64,000 bases of DNA from Solirubrobacter ginsenosidimutans (lineage in GTDB: Bacteria; Actinomycetota; Thermoleophilia; Solirubrobacterales; Solirubrobacteraceae). Every line of letters starts with the position of its first letter. Positions within the stretch are counted from its first letter, which is position 1. Of the stretch, positions 41,214 to 49,353 are shown piece after piece. Made by a program: the position numbers and the translations under genes. The stretch is taken from the NCBI RefSeq assembly GCF_027587205.1, contig NZ_JAPDOD010000006.1, positions 62,001-126,000 of the forward strand, written 5' to 3'. The notes beneath the pieces were generated by a model. It did not search any database. It was not told the DNA's origin and saw only the letters and a program-made list of their open reading frames with translations.

Positions 41214-42146
41214 TCAGGGCGCGGAAAGCTCGGCCCAGACCACTTTGCCGTCGGGCGTGAAGACCACGCCCCAACGAGTGGCGACCGCGGCGATCAGCTG
41301 CATCCCGCGCCCGGACAACCGCGTCACCGACGCCTCGCGCATCGCGGGTGCGACCGGGCTCCGATCCCCCACCAGGATCCGAACGCTCGAGCCCTCCTCG
41401 CGGACGGAGACGGAAAACGACGAGCTGGCGTGGACGACCGCGTTGGCGGCGAGCTCGGTGACCACGAGGCGGGCGTCGTCCAGGAGCTCGCCGTCGTGGC
41501 CGAGGTGCCTGAGCGCATCGACGAGCAGATCACGCGCTCGTCCCGGAGCAGCGCGGTCGGCGGAGAACTCCCAGCTCGTCTCGACCCGCGGGGCCGTCAC
41601 GACGGCCGAATGCAGATGGCAGACTCGCTTGAGCGCGTCAGCGTGCTCGTGGCCGACAACCGACGTGCGGCGGTACGCGCAGTACAGCGAGAAGGGGACC
41701 CGCGTCCCAAGCTCGTTCCAGAGCGTCTCGAGGTCGATGGCGGCGATGACATTGCCCGCGTCCCAGAGCAGCGCCACCATCTCGCCGTACGCCCGCACCG
41801 GACGCCGAGTGGCGGCGGCCGAGTGGACGACGCTTCCGACGACCTCGAAGAAGGCGTCGCGGTCAACTGCGCCTTCGTGCATGAACCGCGCCAGCATCGT
41901 CGCCGCGTCGAGCCACACGAGCGTGCCCACGTCGCGTTCCGCCGCGACATCGACACCCGCGCTGCGCAGATGCGCCTCAAACGCCGCACGATGCGCCTCA
42001 GTGGCGATGACGATCCCGACCGCCCCGGCGAAGACGCCTTGGCTCAGGTAGCCGCCGGCACCTTCGACCAGCTCCGCGTCGCGCACGTAGAACTGGACGA
42101 CATGCTGACCGTCGTCGACCGCGCGGGGATCGATCACTGTTGACAC
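41214..42146 (-). CDS. MEDS sensor domain fused to an RsbW-like histidine-kinase ATPase
   Basis: A 310-residue protein. The first ~180 residues form a MEDS domain (DDGQHVVQFYVRDAELVEGAGGYLSQGVFAGAVGIVIATEAHRAAFEAHL ... WLDAATMLARFM ... RPVRAYGEMVALLWDAGN), a P-loop-derived sensor also called DcmR sensory domain. The rest is a HATPase_c (anti-sigma/RsbW-like) domain: LVVTELAANAVVHASSSFSVSV with N-box, and GRGMQLIAAVATRWGVVFTPDGKVVWAEL. Such fusions probably link hydrocarbon or redox sensing to partner-switch signalling (inference). It starts GTG 42146. Confidence 0.88.
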   Translation of the reverse strand: MSTVIDPRAVDDGQHVVQFYVRDAELVEGAGGYLSQGVFAGAVGIVIATEAHRAAFEAHLRSAGVDVAAERDVGTLVWLDAATMLARFMHEGAVDRDAFFEVVGSVVHSAAATRRPVRAYGEMVALLWDAGNVIAAIDLETLWNELGTRVPFSLYCAYRRTSVVGHEHADALKRVCHLHSAVVTAPRVETSWEFSADRAAPGRARDLLVDALRHLGHDGELLDDARLVVTELAANAVVHASSSFSVSVREEGSSVRILVGDRSPVAPAMREASVTRLSGRGMQLIAAVATRWGVVFTPDGKVVWAELSAP

Positions 42147-42340
42147 TCGCGGCCCAGCGTAGCCCTGCCACGCGGCGGGCCGTTCGACTTACCTCCGTGT
42201 TGGGCCTAATACTGACCGCGAAGCCCGCTCACGCCGCGATCAGGCGCGATTGAAGCGCTCGGGCTCCTCGCAAGGACGCGCTCGGTCAGTTCCCGCGGGC
42301 GTAAGATCTGGGTGCCTCGTTTACACCCTGGGGAGGAACG

Positions 42341-42811
42341 ATGACGAAGCCGATCCCCGAGGGCTACCACACCCTCACCACGTACCTCGCCGTCGACGAC
42401 GCGGAGGGCGCGATCGACTACTACACGCGGGCGTTCGGCGCGAAGGAGCTCGGGCGCATGCCTGCGCCGGGTGGGAAGATCGGGCACGCCGAGCTGCAGA
42501 TCGGCGACTCGCATCTCATGCTGGCGGACACGTTCCCGGGCCAGTCGACGCGACCGCCGAAGGAACTGGGCGGCACGAGCGCGAGTCTGTTCCTCTACGT
42601 CGAGGACGTCGACGCGGTGGTTCAACAGGCGATCGACGCGGGTGCGACGGTCACGATGGAGGTCGCCGATCAGTTCTGGGGCGATCGCTTCGGCACGGTC
42701 ACCGACCCGTTCGGGCATGTGTGGTCGGTCGCGACGCACATCGAGGACGTGCCGGAGGAGGAGATGGCCGAGCGGGCCAAGAAGGCGATGGCGGGCATGG
42801 CCTCGAGCTGA
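42341..42811 (+). CDS. PhnB-like VOC family protein
   Basis: A 156-residue glyoxalase-fold protein: YHTLTTYLAVDDAEGAIDYYTRAFGAKELGRMPAPGGKIGHAELQIGDSHLMLAD and LFLYVEDVDAVVQQAIDAGATVTMEVADQFWGDRFGTVTDPFGHVWSVATHIEDV. The WGDR and DPFGHVW motifs are diagnostic of the PhnB/YdhR-like branch. The tail (PEEEMAERAKKAMAGMA) is typical. No substrate is established. GGGAGGA precedes the ATG. Confidence 0.92.
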   Translation: MTKPIPEGYHTLTTYLAVDDAEGAIDYYTRAFGAKELGRMPAPGGKIGHAELQIGDSHLMLADTFPGQSTRPPKELGGTSASLFLYVEDVDAVVQQAIDAGATVTMEVADQFWGDRFGTVTDPFGHVWSVATHIEDVPEEEMAERAKKAMAGMASS

Positions 42812-42950
42812 GGATCGCTTCCGTCGCCGTACATCCGCGACGGCTCTCGAGCACGAGCGGTCGGGATCAGTCGCTCGAACACCCCCGCGACTCCTACTCG
42901 TCGCCTGTGGGATGCTTCGGTGCACACCGCCGTGATCCGCCTGAGTAGGT

Positions 42951-43589
42951 GTGTGCGTCGCCTTGGGCTCCATTTCCGTCATCGCCTGGATGGACGAGGT
43001 CTCCGCGGTGATCGCGGCGGAGGCCGATCACCTCACGCAGCTCGACGCGGCGATCGGCGACGGGGACCACGGCGTGAACCTCACGCGCGGCTTCCTCGCT
43101 GTCCGGGAGGCGGTCGCGAGCAGCGGCGATCTGCCGCCGGGCCGCCAGCTGATCCTCGCGGGAAAGACGCTGGTTTCGACCGTCGGCGGCGCGAGCGGGC
43201 CCCTCTGGGGCACGGCGCTGCGGCGCGCGGGACGTGCGCTTGGTGACGCGCCGGAGCTGGACGGCGCCCGGCTCGCCGACGCGCTCGACGCGGCGCTCGC
43301 GGGTGTCGTGGAGCTCGGGGCGGCGGAGTCCGGCGACAAGACGATGGTCGACGCTCTGCGGCCGGCCGTGGCGGCGCTGCGCGCCGCGGTGGAGCGGGGC
43401 GCGTCGCTGGCCGAGGCGCTCGAGGCCGCCGGGAACGCCGCCGCGGAGGGGGCCCAGGCGACGGTGCCGATGCAGGCACGCAAGGGCCGGGCGTCGTATC
43501 TCGGGGAGCGCTCGATCGGCCACGAGGATCCGGGCGCGGCCTCGACCGCGCTGATCGTGGCCGCGTTGGGTCGCGCGCTGAGCGCGTGA
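42951..43589 (+). CDS. dhaL: DhaL-like dihydroxyacetone kinase ADP-binding subunit (first copy)
   Basis: A 212-residue DhaL domain with the nucleotide site LTQLDAAIGDGDHGVNLTRGF, STVGGASGPLWGTALRRAGRAL, ESGDKTMVDALRPAVAAL and QARKGRASYLGERSIGHEDPGAAST; the acidic DGDH residues bind Mg-ADP. It is complete and all motifs are intact, so it may be functional. It lies apart from dhaK, upstream of the IclR gene, and is a paralogue of the dhaL at 47078. Start GTG 42951 is uncertain; M at 42990 is an alternative. Confidence 0.88.
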   Translation: MCVALGSISVIAWMDEVSAVIAAEADHLTQLDAAIGDGDHGVNLTRGFLAVREAVASSGDLPPGRQLILAGKTLVSTVGGASGPLWGTALRRAGRALGDAPELDGARLADALDAALAGVVELGAAESGDKTMVDALRPAVAALRAAVERGASLAEALEAAGNAAAEGAQATVPMQARKGRASYLGERSIGHEDPGAASTALIVAALGRALSA

Positions 43590-43620
43590 TCACGACTGCT
43601 GGGCGGCTTACACTCTCGAA

Positions 43621-44442
43621 GTGGATTCGATAATGCCGAACAGCGAAGAGCCGACGACGGGGCGCCGGCGAGGCACGATCCAGTCGGTGGACCGGGCGGC
43701 GCGCATCCTGAAGGCGCTCGCGGGCGGCCCGCGGCGTCTCGGCGTGTCGCAGCTCGCCGACCAGCTCGCGCTCTCGCGTCCAACCGTCCACGCACTGCTG
43801 CAGACGCTGTTGGCGCACGGCTTCGTGGAGCAGGATCGCGACTCCGACAAGTACCAGCTCGGGCCTGGGTTGCTGCACCTCGGCTCCTCCTATCTCGACC
43901 TGAACGAGCTGCGGGCGCGCTCGCTCGTGCAGGCCGAGCGGCTCGCGCAGCAGACCGGTGAGGCGGTGCGGGTGGGCGTCCTGCACGGGCCGTCCGTGGT
44001 CGTCGTCCACCACGTCTTCCGGCCCGACGCCGCCTTCCAGGTGCTCGAGGTCGGCGCGCAGTTGCCCGCGCACGCCAGCGCGCTCGGCAAGGCGATCCTC
44101 GCCTACCAGCCGGACGCCCTTGTGGCCGAGCTCACCGCGGAGGCGCTCCCGCGGCTCACGAGCCGTACGCTGACGGCCACGGCCGTCACCGCGGAGCTGG
44201 CCGGCGTCCGTGAAAACGGCTTCGCGCGCGAGCGCGACGAGGCCGTGCTGGGCGAGTCGAGCCTCGCGGCGCCGATCGTCGACCACGGGGGCCACGCCGT
44301 CGGCGCGATCGGGGTCGTGGGCGAGACGCGGCGGATCTTCCCGCGCGGGCCGGCGAAGGGACTGCCGGAGGCGGTCACCGACGCGGCGCGCAGCATCTCG
44401 CGCGAGCTCGGCGCGCCGCGCTGGCCGACCGCCGCGCCCTAA
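43621..44442 (+). CDS. IclR-family transcriptional regulator of the DHA/glycerol locus
   Basis: A 273-residue IclR protein. The winged helix (residues ~20-80) reads TIQSVDRAARILKALAGGPRRLGVSQLADQLALSRPTVHALLQTLLAHGFVEQD; the GAF-like effector domain follows (ALGKAILAYQP, ENGFARERDEAVLGESSLAAPIVDHGGHAVGAIGVVG). The 5' end contains operator TTCGATAATGCCGAA, recurring twice between the divergent dhaM and glpF promoters, so it most likely controls itself and the DHA operons. A TACACT -10-like hexamer (43609-43614) would start transcription about at GTG 43621; ATG 43633 is the other start. Confidence 0.92.
   Translation: MDSIMPNSEEPTTGRRRGTIQSVDRAARILKALAGGPRRLGVSQLADQLALSRPTVHALLQTLLAHGFVEQDRDSDKYQLGPGLLHLGSSYLDLNELRARSLVQAERLAQQTGEAVRVGVLHGPSVVVVHHVFRPDAAFQVLEVGAQLPAHASALGKAILAYQPDALVAELTAEALPRLTSRTLTATAVTAELAGVRENGFARERDEAVLGESSLAAPIVDHGGHAVGAIGVVGETRRIFPRGPAKGLPEAVTDAARSISRELGAPRWPTAAP
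43626..43640. promoter_or_regulatory. IclR operator copy 1
   Basis: TTCGATAATGCCGAA, imperfect palindrome with arms TTCG.../...CGAA. It overlaps the 5' end of the IclR gene and its likely transcription start. It differs at one or two positions from the copies at 45123 and 45201. Confidence 0.65.
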
Positions 44443-44451
44443 AACCTCCAG

Positions 44452-44721
44452 CTACTCGACCAGCCCGGCGACGCAGGCCGACAGGGCCGCGACCGCGCGG
44501 TCGGCGTCCGGGCCCTCGGCGCTCAGCCTGAGCGCGGTGCCGCGTCGCGCGCCGAGCGCGAGCACGGCCAAGATGGACTTCGCGTCCGCGCGGCGATCGG
44601 CGGCGAACACCTGGACGTTCGCGTTGAAGCCGATCGCGGTGCGCACGAACCGCGCGGCGGGCCGGGCGTGCAGATCGACGTCGGCCGGGAGCCAGACGAC
44701 GGACTCAGAGCTTTCGGGCAT
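44452..44721 (-). CDS. ptsH: HPr phosphocarrier protein
   Basis: An 89-residue HPr. The active-site histidine is in DLHARPAARFV (about residue 17), and the Ser-46-type region reads DAKSILAVLALGARRGTALRLSAEG. It accepts phosphate from enzyme I and passes it to DhaM. ATG 44721 has GGAGG upstream and overlaps the end of dhaM by 17 bases. A longer frame starts at 44754 but lacks support. Confidence 0.95.
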   Translation of the reverse strand: MPESSESVVWLPADVDLHARPAARFVRTAIGFNANVQVFAADRRADAKSILAVLALGARRGTALRLSAEGPDADRAVAALSACVAGLVE

Positions 44722-45085
44722 CGCGCGCCTCCTCGGCGGCCTTGACGACTTCATCGAGCGGCAGGCCCATCGAGGCGACGACGGCCGCCGCCACGGCGCC
44801 CTCGACCACCGGCGCGTCGGCCAGCCGCACGCCGCCGTTGCCGCTCTCGAGGATGTGCCGGATCGTCAGGACGGCGCTTCCCAGGTCGGCCAGGATCGCC
44901 ACGCCATCACCGTCGTCGGCCCGGTGGATCGCCTCGCGTACGCGGCCCTCGTCGGTGCCAAGCGTGCCGTGCGAGTCGCCGCCAACGCCCTCCAGACGCA
45001 CTTCGCCACCGGCCATCTGGCCGGCCAGCTCCACGACGCCCCGCGCGATCTCCGCGCTATGGGACACGACGACGACACCCACCAT
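44705..45085 (-). CDS. dhaM: DhaM EIIA-mannose-like phosphotransfer subunit
   Basis: A 126-residue EIIA-Man-fold protein: MVGVVVVSHSAEIARGVVELAGQMAGGEVRLEGVGGDSHGTLGTDEGRVREAIHRADDGDGVAILADLGSAVLTIRHIL. The active-site His is in VVSHS (residue 9). DhaM rephosphorylates ADP bound to DhaL using PTS phosphate. Here it is a single-domain form; HPr and EI are encoded separately in the same locus. AGGAGG lies seven bases before the ATG. It heads a two-gene minus-strand operon. Confidence 0.94.
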   Translation of the reverse strand: MVGVVVVSHSAEIARGVVELAGQMAGGEVRLEGVGGDSHGTLGTDEGRVREAIHRADDGDGVAILADLGSAVLTIRHILESGNGGVRLADAPVVEGAVAAAVVASMGLPLDEVVKAAEEARDARKL

Positions 45086-45116
45086 CCGCTTCCTCCTAAG
45101 GCTTGGCTAGGTCTGA

Positions 45117-45145
45117 ATGCTATTCGACAATGCCGAATCGGTCAA
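45117..45145 (-). promoter_or_regulatory. dhaM-ptsH promoter with IclR operator copy 2 in the spacer
   Basis: Read on the minus strand, TTGACC (45140-45145) and TAGCAT (45117-45122) are 17 bases apart. The spacer is filled by TTCGACAATGCCGAA (45123-45137), the second copy of the operator, so a bound repressor would exclude RNA polymerase. Confidence 0.65.
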
Positions 45146-45158
45146 TGGCACGTGCGGC

Positions 45159-45215
45159 TTGACATGAGCACCTCGAGGGGTTTACGGTTCGCTAATCGGA
45201 TTCGGCATTACCGAA
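45159..45215 (+). promoter_or_regulatory. glpF-dhaKL-EI promoter with IclR operator copy 3
   Basis: TTGACA (45159-45164) and TACGGT (45183-45188) are 18 bases apart. The third operator copy, TTCGGCATTACCGAA (45201-45215; reverse TTCGGTAATGCCGAA), is a perfect-arm palindrome just downstream of the expected start point. The glpF Shine-Dalgarno (GAGGAGGA) follows. Confidence 0.65.
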
Positions 45216-45245
45216 TCGAAGTCCGCAGGAGCGAGGAGGAGGACG

Positions 45246-46031
45246 ATGCAGGAGCATTCCCTGGGTCAGCGCGCGGTCGCCGAAACGATCGGTACGGCGC
45301 TGCTCGTGCTGGTGGGTCCCGGCTCGGTGGTCGCGACCCTGGTCCTCGCAGGCGACAGCAAGCCCGCCATCACGGGAGCCGACCTGCTCGGCATCTCGGT
45401 CGCCTTCGGCCTGATCATCGCGGCGCTCGTGTACACGATCGGCAAGGTCTCGGGCTGTCACATCAATCCGGCGGTGACGTGCGCGCTCGCCCTCACCAAG
45501 CGGTTCCCCTGGCGCGAGGTGCCGGTCTACGTCGCCGCCCAGGTCGCCGGCGCCGTCATCGGCGCCTTCGCCATCTGGGCGGTGTTCGCACACAACGCGA
45601 TCGACCTCGGGATGGGGATGACCTCGTTCAACGAGGACTCCAGCACCTGGGCCCAGGCCATCTTCAGCGAGGGCATCGGAACGTTCATGCTGATGTTCGC
45701 GATCCTCGGGATCGTCGATTCGCGCTCGCCCAGCGACCTCGCCGGCCTGGTCATCGGCGGCGTCGTGATCGCGATCATCATGATCGTCGGCCCGATCACC
45801 GGCGCCTCGCTGAACCCGGCGCGCGCCTTCGGGCCTGAGCTGGTCTCGGCGATCGGCGGCGGCGCGACGCACTGGGGCCAGCTGATCCCGGTGTATGTGC
45901 TGCCCGGCCTCGTCGGCGCCGGCCTCGCCGCCGCGGTCTACGACCTGCTGGCCAAGCCGCGCCGCGTCAAGCGGCCGATCCACGAAGCGGTCACCACCCC
46001 CGACACTGTCCCGGCCGCCGCGGCGCGCTGA
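45246..46031 (+). CDS. glpF: Glycerol facilitator (MIP/aquaglyceroporin)
   Basis: A 261-residue major intrinsic protein with six predicted TM helices. Both pore boxes are present: SGCHINPAVTCAL and GASLNPARAFGPEL (NPA in each half). The Gly-rich positions are similar to glycerol facilitators. It carries glycerol, dihydroxyacetone or other small polyols passively across the membrane, feeding the DHA kinase encoded next. The gap to dhaK is 14 bases with a Shine-Dalgarno. First gene of the glpF-dhaK-dhaL-EI operon. Confidence 0.94.
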   Translation: MQEHSLGQRAVAETIGTALLVLVGPGSVVATLVLAGDSKPAITGADLLGISVAFGLIIAALVYTIGKVSGCHINPAVTCALALTKRFPWREVPVYVAAQVAGAVIGAFAIWAVFAHNAIDLGMGMTSFNEDSSTWAQAIFSEGIGTFMLMFAILGIVDSRSPSDLAGLVIGGVVIAIIMIVGPITGASLNPARAFGPELVSAIGGGATHWGQLIPVYVLPGLVGAGLAAAVYDLLAKPRRVKRPIHEAVTTPDTVPAAAAR

Positions 46032-46045
46032 CAGAGAGGATCATC

Positions 46046-47071
46046 ATGGCCACCGAAGTCTCCGCCGCCTCGATGCGAAAGCTGCTCAACGATCCCGCCG
46101 ACGTCGTCAAGGAATCCCTCGCCGGGCTCGCGGCCGCGCACGCGCGGGTCCTCCGCTACGACGCCGAGGCGCAGATCCTTACCCGCACCGACGCTCCCGT
46201 CTCCGGCAAGGTCGCGCTGATCTCGGGCGGCGGCTCGGGGCACGAGCCGCTGCACGGCGGGTTCGTCGGGAAGGGCATGCTCGACGCCGCGTGCCCCGGC
46301 GAGGTCTTCACCTCCCCTGTGCCCGACCAGATGCTCGCCGCGACCAAGGCGGTCGACGGCGGCGCCGGCGTGATCCACATCGTCAAGAACTACACCGGCG
46401 ACGTGATGAACTTCAAGCTCGCGGCCGAGGACGCCGCCGACGAGGGCATTCACGTCGAGTCGGTGCTCGTCGACGACGACGTCGCGGTCCAGGACTCCCT
46501 GTACACGGCGGGCCGGCGGGGCGTCGGCGCGACCGTGCTCTTGGAGAAGATCGCGGGGGCGAGCGCCGAACGCGGCGACGACCTCTCGACGGTGGCGGCC
46601 ATCGCGCGGCGGGTGAACGAGCGCGCGCGGTCCTTCGGGATCGCCCTGTCCTCCTGCACGCCGCCGGCGGCCGGGAGGCCGATCTTCGACCTCCCCGTCG
46701 GCGAAGTCGAGCTCGGGATCGGCATCCACGGCGAGCCGGGCCGCCGGCGCGGGCCGCTCGGCACCGCGCGCGAACTGGCCCGCGAGATGGTGGAGCCGGT
46801 GCTCTCCGACCTCAAGCCCGGCGGCTCGCGCGTGCTGGCGTTCGTCAACGGCATGGGCGGCACCCCGGAGCTGGAGCTCTACCTCCTGTACCACGAGGTC
46901 GACAAGCTGCTGCGCGCCGCCGGCCTCGAGCCCACCCGCAACCTCGTCGGCAGCTACATCACCTCGCTCGAGATGGCCGGAGCGTCGGTCACCGTGCTCG
47001 AGCTCGACGACGAGCTCGAGTCCCTCTGGGACGCGCCCGTCGACACCCCTGCCCTGCGCTGGGGGGTGTGA
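46046..47071 (+). CDS. dhaK: Dihydroxyacetone kinase subunit DhaK
   Basis: A 341-residue DhaK. Key segments: MRKLLNDPADVVKESLAGLAAAHARVLRYDA, ALISGGGSGHEPLHGGFVGKGMLDAACPGEVFTSP, IHIVKNYTGDVMNF and GIGIHGEPGRRR, where the His (about residue 227) forms the covalent hemiaminal with dihydroxyacetone. It receives phosphate from ADP/ATP bound in DhaL to make DHA phosphate. Length is normal. It is followed by dhaL after 6 bases. Confidence 0.96.
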   Translation: MATEVSAASMRKLLNDPADVVKESLAGLAAAHARVLRYDAEAQILTRTDAPVSGKVALISGGGSGHEPLHGGFVGKGMLDAACPGEVFTSPVPDQMLAATKAVDGGAGVIHIVKNYTGDVMNFKLAAEDAADEGIHVESVLVDDDVAVQDSLYTAGRRGVGATVLLEKIAGASAERGDDLSTVAAIARRVNERARSFGIALSSCTPPAAGRPIFDLPVGEVELGIGIHGEPGRRRGPLGTARELAREMVEPVLSDLKPGGSRVLAFVNGMGGTPELELYLLYHEVDKLLRAAGLEPTRNLVGSYITSLEMAGASVTVLELDDELESLWDAPVDTPALRWGV

Positions 47072-47077
47072 CGCGCC

Positions 47078-47728
47078 GTGCTCACCGAAGCGCCGCTGCG
47101 GTCGGCCACCATCGCCGCGTGGATGGCGGAGGCCGGCGCGGCCGTGCGTGCGCACCGCGACCAGCTCACGCAGCTCGACGCCGCGATCGGCGACGGGGAC
47201 CACGGCACCAACTTGGTCCGCGGCTTCGACGCCGTGGAGCAGGCGCTGGCCGGCCGGGGGGAGGACGCCCCCGGCCGGGTCCTGATCACCTGTGGCAAGA
47301 CCCTGGTGGCGACGGTCGGCGGCGCGAGCGGCCCGCTGTGGGGATCGGCGTTCCGTCGTGCGGGCCGGTCGCTCGACGACACGGCGGAGATCGACGGCGC
47401 CCAGCTCGCCGCGGCGCTCGATGCGGCGCTGGCGGCGATCCAGGAGCTGGGCGCCGCCGAGGTCGGGGACAAGACGATCGTCGACGCCTTGGCGCCCGCC
47501 GTTGTCGCGCTGCGGACCGCGCTCGGCGCGGGCGAGCCGCTCGTCCTCGCCCTGGAGGCCGCCGCCGCGGCCGCCGAGGAGGGCGCCCGCGCGACGGTGC
47601 CGCTACAGGCGCGCAAGGGCCGCGCCTCGTATCTCGGCGAGCGGTCGATCGGTCACCAGGACCCGGGAGCGACCTCCACGGCGCTGATCATGCGAGCGCT
47701 CGTGCGCGCCGTCTCGCGAGATGGCTGA
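47078..47728 (+). CDS. dhaL: Dihydroxyacetone kinase subunit DhaL
   Basis: A 216-residue DhaL: LTQLDAAIGDGDHGTNLVRGFDAVEQAL, VATVGGASGPLWGSAFRRAGRSL, VGDKTIVDALAPAVVAL and QARKGRASYLGERSIGHQDPGATST. It holds Mg-ADP as a cofactor and transfers phosphate to DHA on DhaK. It overlaps the EI gene start by 8 bases, so EI is translationally coupled. This is the copy in the DHA operon; a paralogue lies at 42951. Confidence 0.95.
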   Translation: MLTEAPLRSATIAAWMAEAGAAVRAHRDQLTQLDAAIGDGDHGTNLVRGFDAVEQALAGRGEDAPGRVLITCGKTLVATVGGASGPLWGSAFRRAGRSLDDTAEIDGAQLAAALDAALAAIQELGAAEVGDKTIVDALAPAVVALRTALGAGEPLVLALEAAAAAAEEGARATVPLQARKGRASYLGERSIGHQDPGATSTALIMRALVRAVSRDG

Positions 47729-49346
47729 CGTGCTCCAGGGTCTGCCTGCCTCCCCCGGCCTGGCCGCCGGCCGCGCGGTCATTCTGGACGCGCCGACCAG
47801 CGCCGCGGCGGACGTGCCGCTCGAGGAGCGGCCCGCTACGGCGCTGCTCGCCACCCGCGCGCTGTGGGCGGCCGCCGACGAACTCGAGGCGCTGGCGCGC
47901 ACGCTGTCCGACGCTGACGCCGAGATCCTGGAGGCCGGGGCGCTGATGGCGCGCGACCCCGAGCTGCAGGCGGCAGTCGAGCGCGCCGTGCTCGAGCACG
48001 GCCGACCGGCCGTCGCGGCGGTCCTCGAGGCCACGGACGCGACGGCCGCGGTGCTGGCCGCGCTGCCCGACGCGGTGCTCGCCGCCCGCGCCGACGACGT
48101 GCGCTCCGTCGGACGCCGGGCGGCGCGCCTTGTGCACGGCGCATCCGCGGCGAGCGGCGTGGAGGGCGGCATCGCGATCGCGCAGGATCTCGGGCCCGCC
48201 GACGTGGCCGAGCTCCAAGGCTGGGCGCAGGGCATCGCGCTCGCCGCCGGCGCCCCCACGGCGCACGCCGCGATCGTCGCCCGATCGCTCGGGCTGCCGA
48301 TGGTCACCTGCGCCGGGCCGGAGCTGCTCACGATCCGGCCGGAGGTCGACCTCGTGCTCGACGGCGAAGCGGGCCAGGTGCTGGTCGCGCCGCAGCGGGA
48401 GCGCCAGGCCGCTGCGCGGCAAGCGACCGCGGCCCGGGCCGCCGCGCGCCGGGCCGCGATCGAGGCTCGTTCAGAGCCCGCCGTCACGACCGACGGGCAC
48501 CACGTGACCGTCCTCGCCAACGTGGCCAGCGCCGCCGAGGTGGGCGCCGCGCTGGACGCCGGCGCCGAGGGCGTCGGGCTGGTGCGCACCGAGTTGCTCT
48601 GCCTGGATGCGGGGCGGTGGCCGGCCGAGGCCGAGCACCGTCGCGCGCTCCGCCCGCTGCTCTCCCCCCTGGCCGGCCGCGTGGCCACGGTCCGGGTGCT
48701 CGACTTCGGCGGCGACAAGCTGCCCCCGTTCCTCGCCGGCGATGACGACGGCAGCCGCGGCATCGCGCTGCTGCTGCGCCATCCGGCGGCGCTCGAGGAC
48801 CAGCTCGCCGCCATCCTCGCCGAAGGGGCGGGATGCCGGCTGCGGATCCTCCTGCCGATGGTCGATGACGTCTCGCAACTGCTGGCCGCCGGCGAGCTGC
48901 TCGCGCGCGCCCGCAAGCGCACGGGTATCGAGACCGGCTCGCTCGGCGCGATGATCGAGACCCCGGCCGCTGTAGCGGGTGCGGCGGCCATCGCTGCGCA
49001 CTCGGCCTTCCTCAGCATCGGCACGAACGACCTGACGGCATCGACGCTCGGCATCGACCGCTTCGCCGCCGGCACCGCGCCCGCGGATCACCCGCGGGTG
49101 CTCGCAGCGATCGCCCGCACCGTCGCTGCCGCACACGACGCCGCGCTCACCGTCGAGGTGTGCGGCGAAGCCGCGGGCGACCCGGCGATGCTCCCGCTGC
49201 TGCTCGGCCTCGGGGTGGACGAGCTCAGCACCGGTGCGGCCCGGGTCGGGCCAGCGCGCGCGCAGATCCGCTCGCTCTCGCTGGACGATTGCCGCAGGGC
49301 GGCACTCGCGGCGCTCGAGGGCGCGGCCACGCCGCAGCGCGGGTAA
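47721..49346 (+). CDS. ptsI: PTS enzyme I (phosphoenolpyruvate-protein phosphotransferase)
   Basis: A 541-residue enzyme I. N-terminal PASPGLAAGRAVIL; the phospho-His domain with APTAHAAIVARSLGLPMV (His about residue 181); the PEP-binding TIM barrel with GVGLVRTELLCL, VRVLDFGGDKLPPFL, LLRHP, IGTNDLTASTLGIDR and VEVCGEAAGDPAML (catalytic Cys). It takes phosphate from PEP and passes it to HPr, then DhaM, DhaL and DHA. No sugar permease is nearby, so this PTS looks dedicated to DHA. Confidence 0.93.
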   Translation: MADVLQGLPASPGLAAGRAVILDAPTSAAADVPLEERPATALLATRALWAAADELEALARTLSDADAEILEAGALMARDPELQAAVERAVLEHGRPAVAAVLEATDATAAVLAALPDAVLAARADDVRSVGRRAARLVHGASAASGVEGGIAIAQDLGPADVAELQGWAQGIALAAGAPTAHAAIVARSLGLPMVTCAGPELLTIRPEVDLVLDGEAGQVLVAPQRERQAAARQATAARAAARRAAIEARSEPAVTTDGHHVTVLANVASAAEVGAALDAGAEGVGLVRTELLCLDAGRWPAEAEHRRALRPLLSPLAGRVATVRVLDFGGDKLPPFLAGDDDGSRGIALLLRHPAALEDQLAAILAEGAGCRLRILLPMVDDVSQLLAAGELLARARKRTGIETGSLGAMIETPAAVAGAAAIAAHSAFLSIGTNDLTASTLGIDRFAAGTAPADHPRVLAAIARTVAAAHDAALTVEVCGEAAGDPAMLPLLLGLGVDELSTGAARVGPARAQIRSLSLDDCRRAALAALEGAATPQRG

Positions 49347-49353
49347 GCGGCGC

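Noticed and set aside
45246..45799. A possible minus-strand gene opposite glpF
   Set aside because: Both NPA boxes and all six TM helices are on the plus strand.
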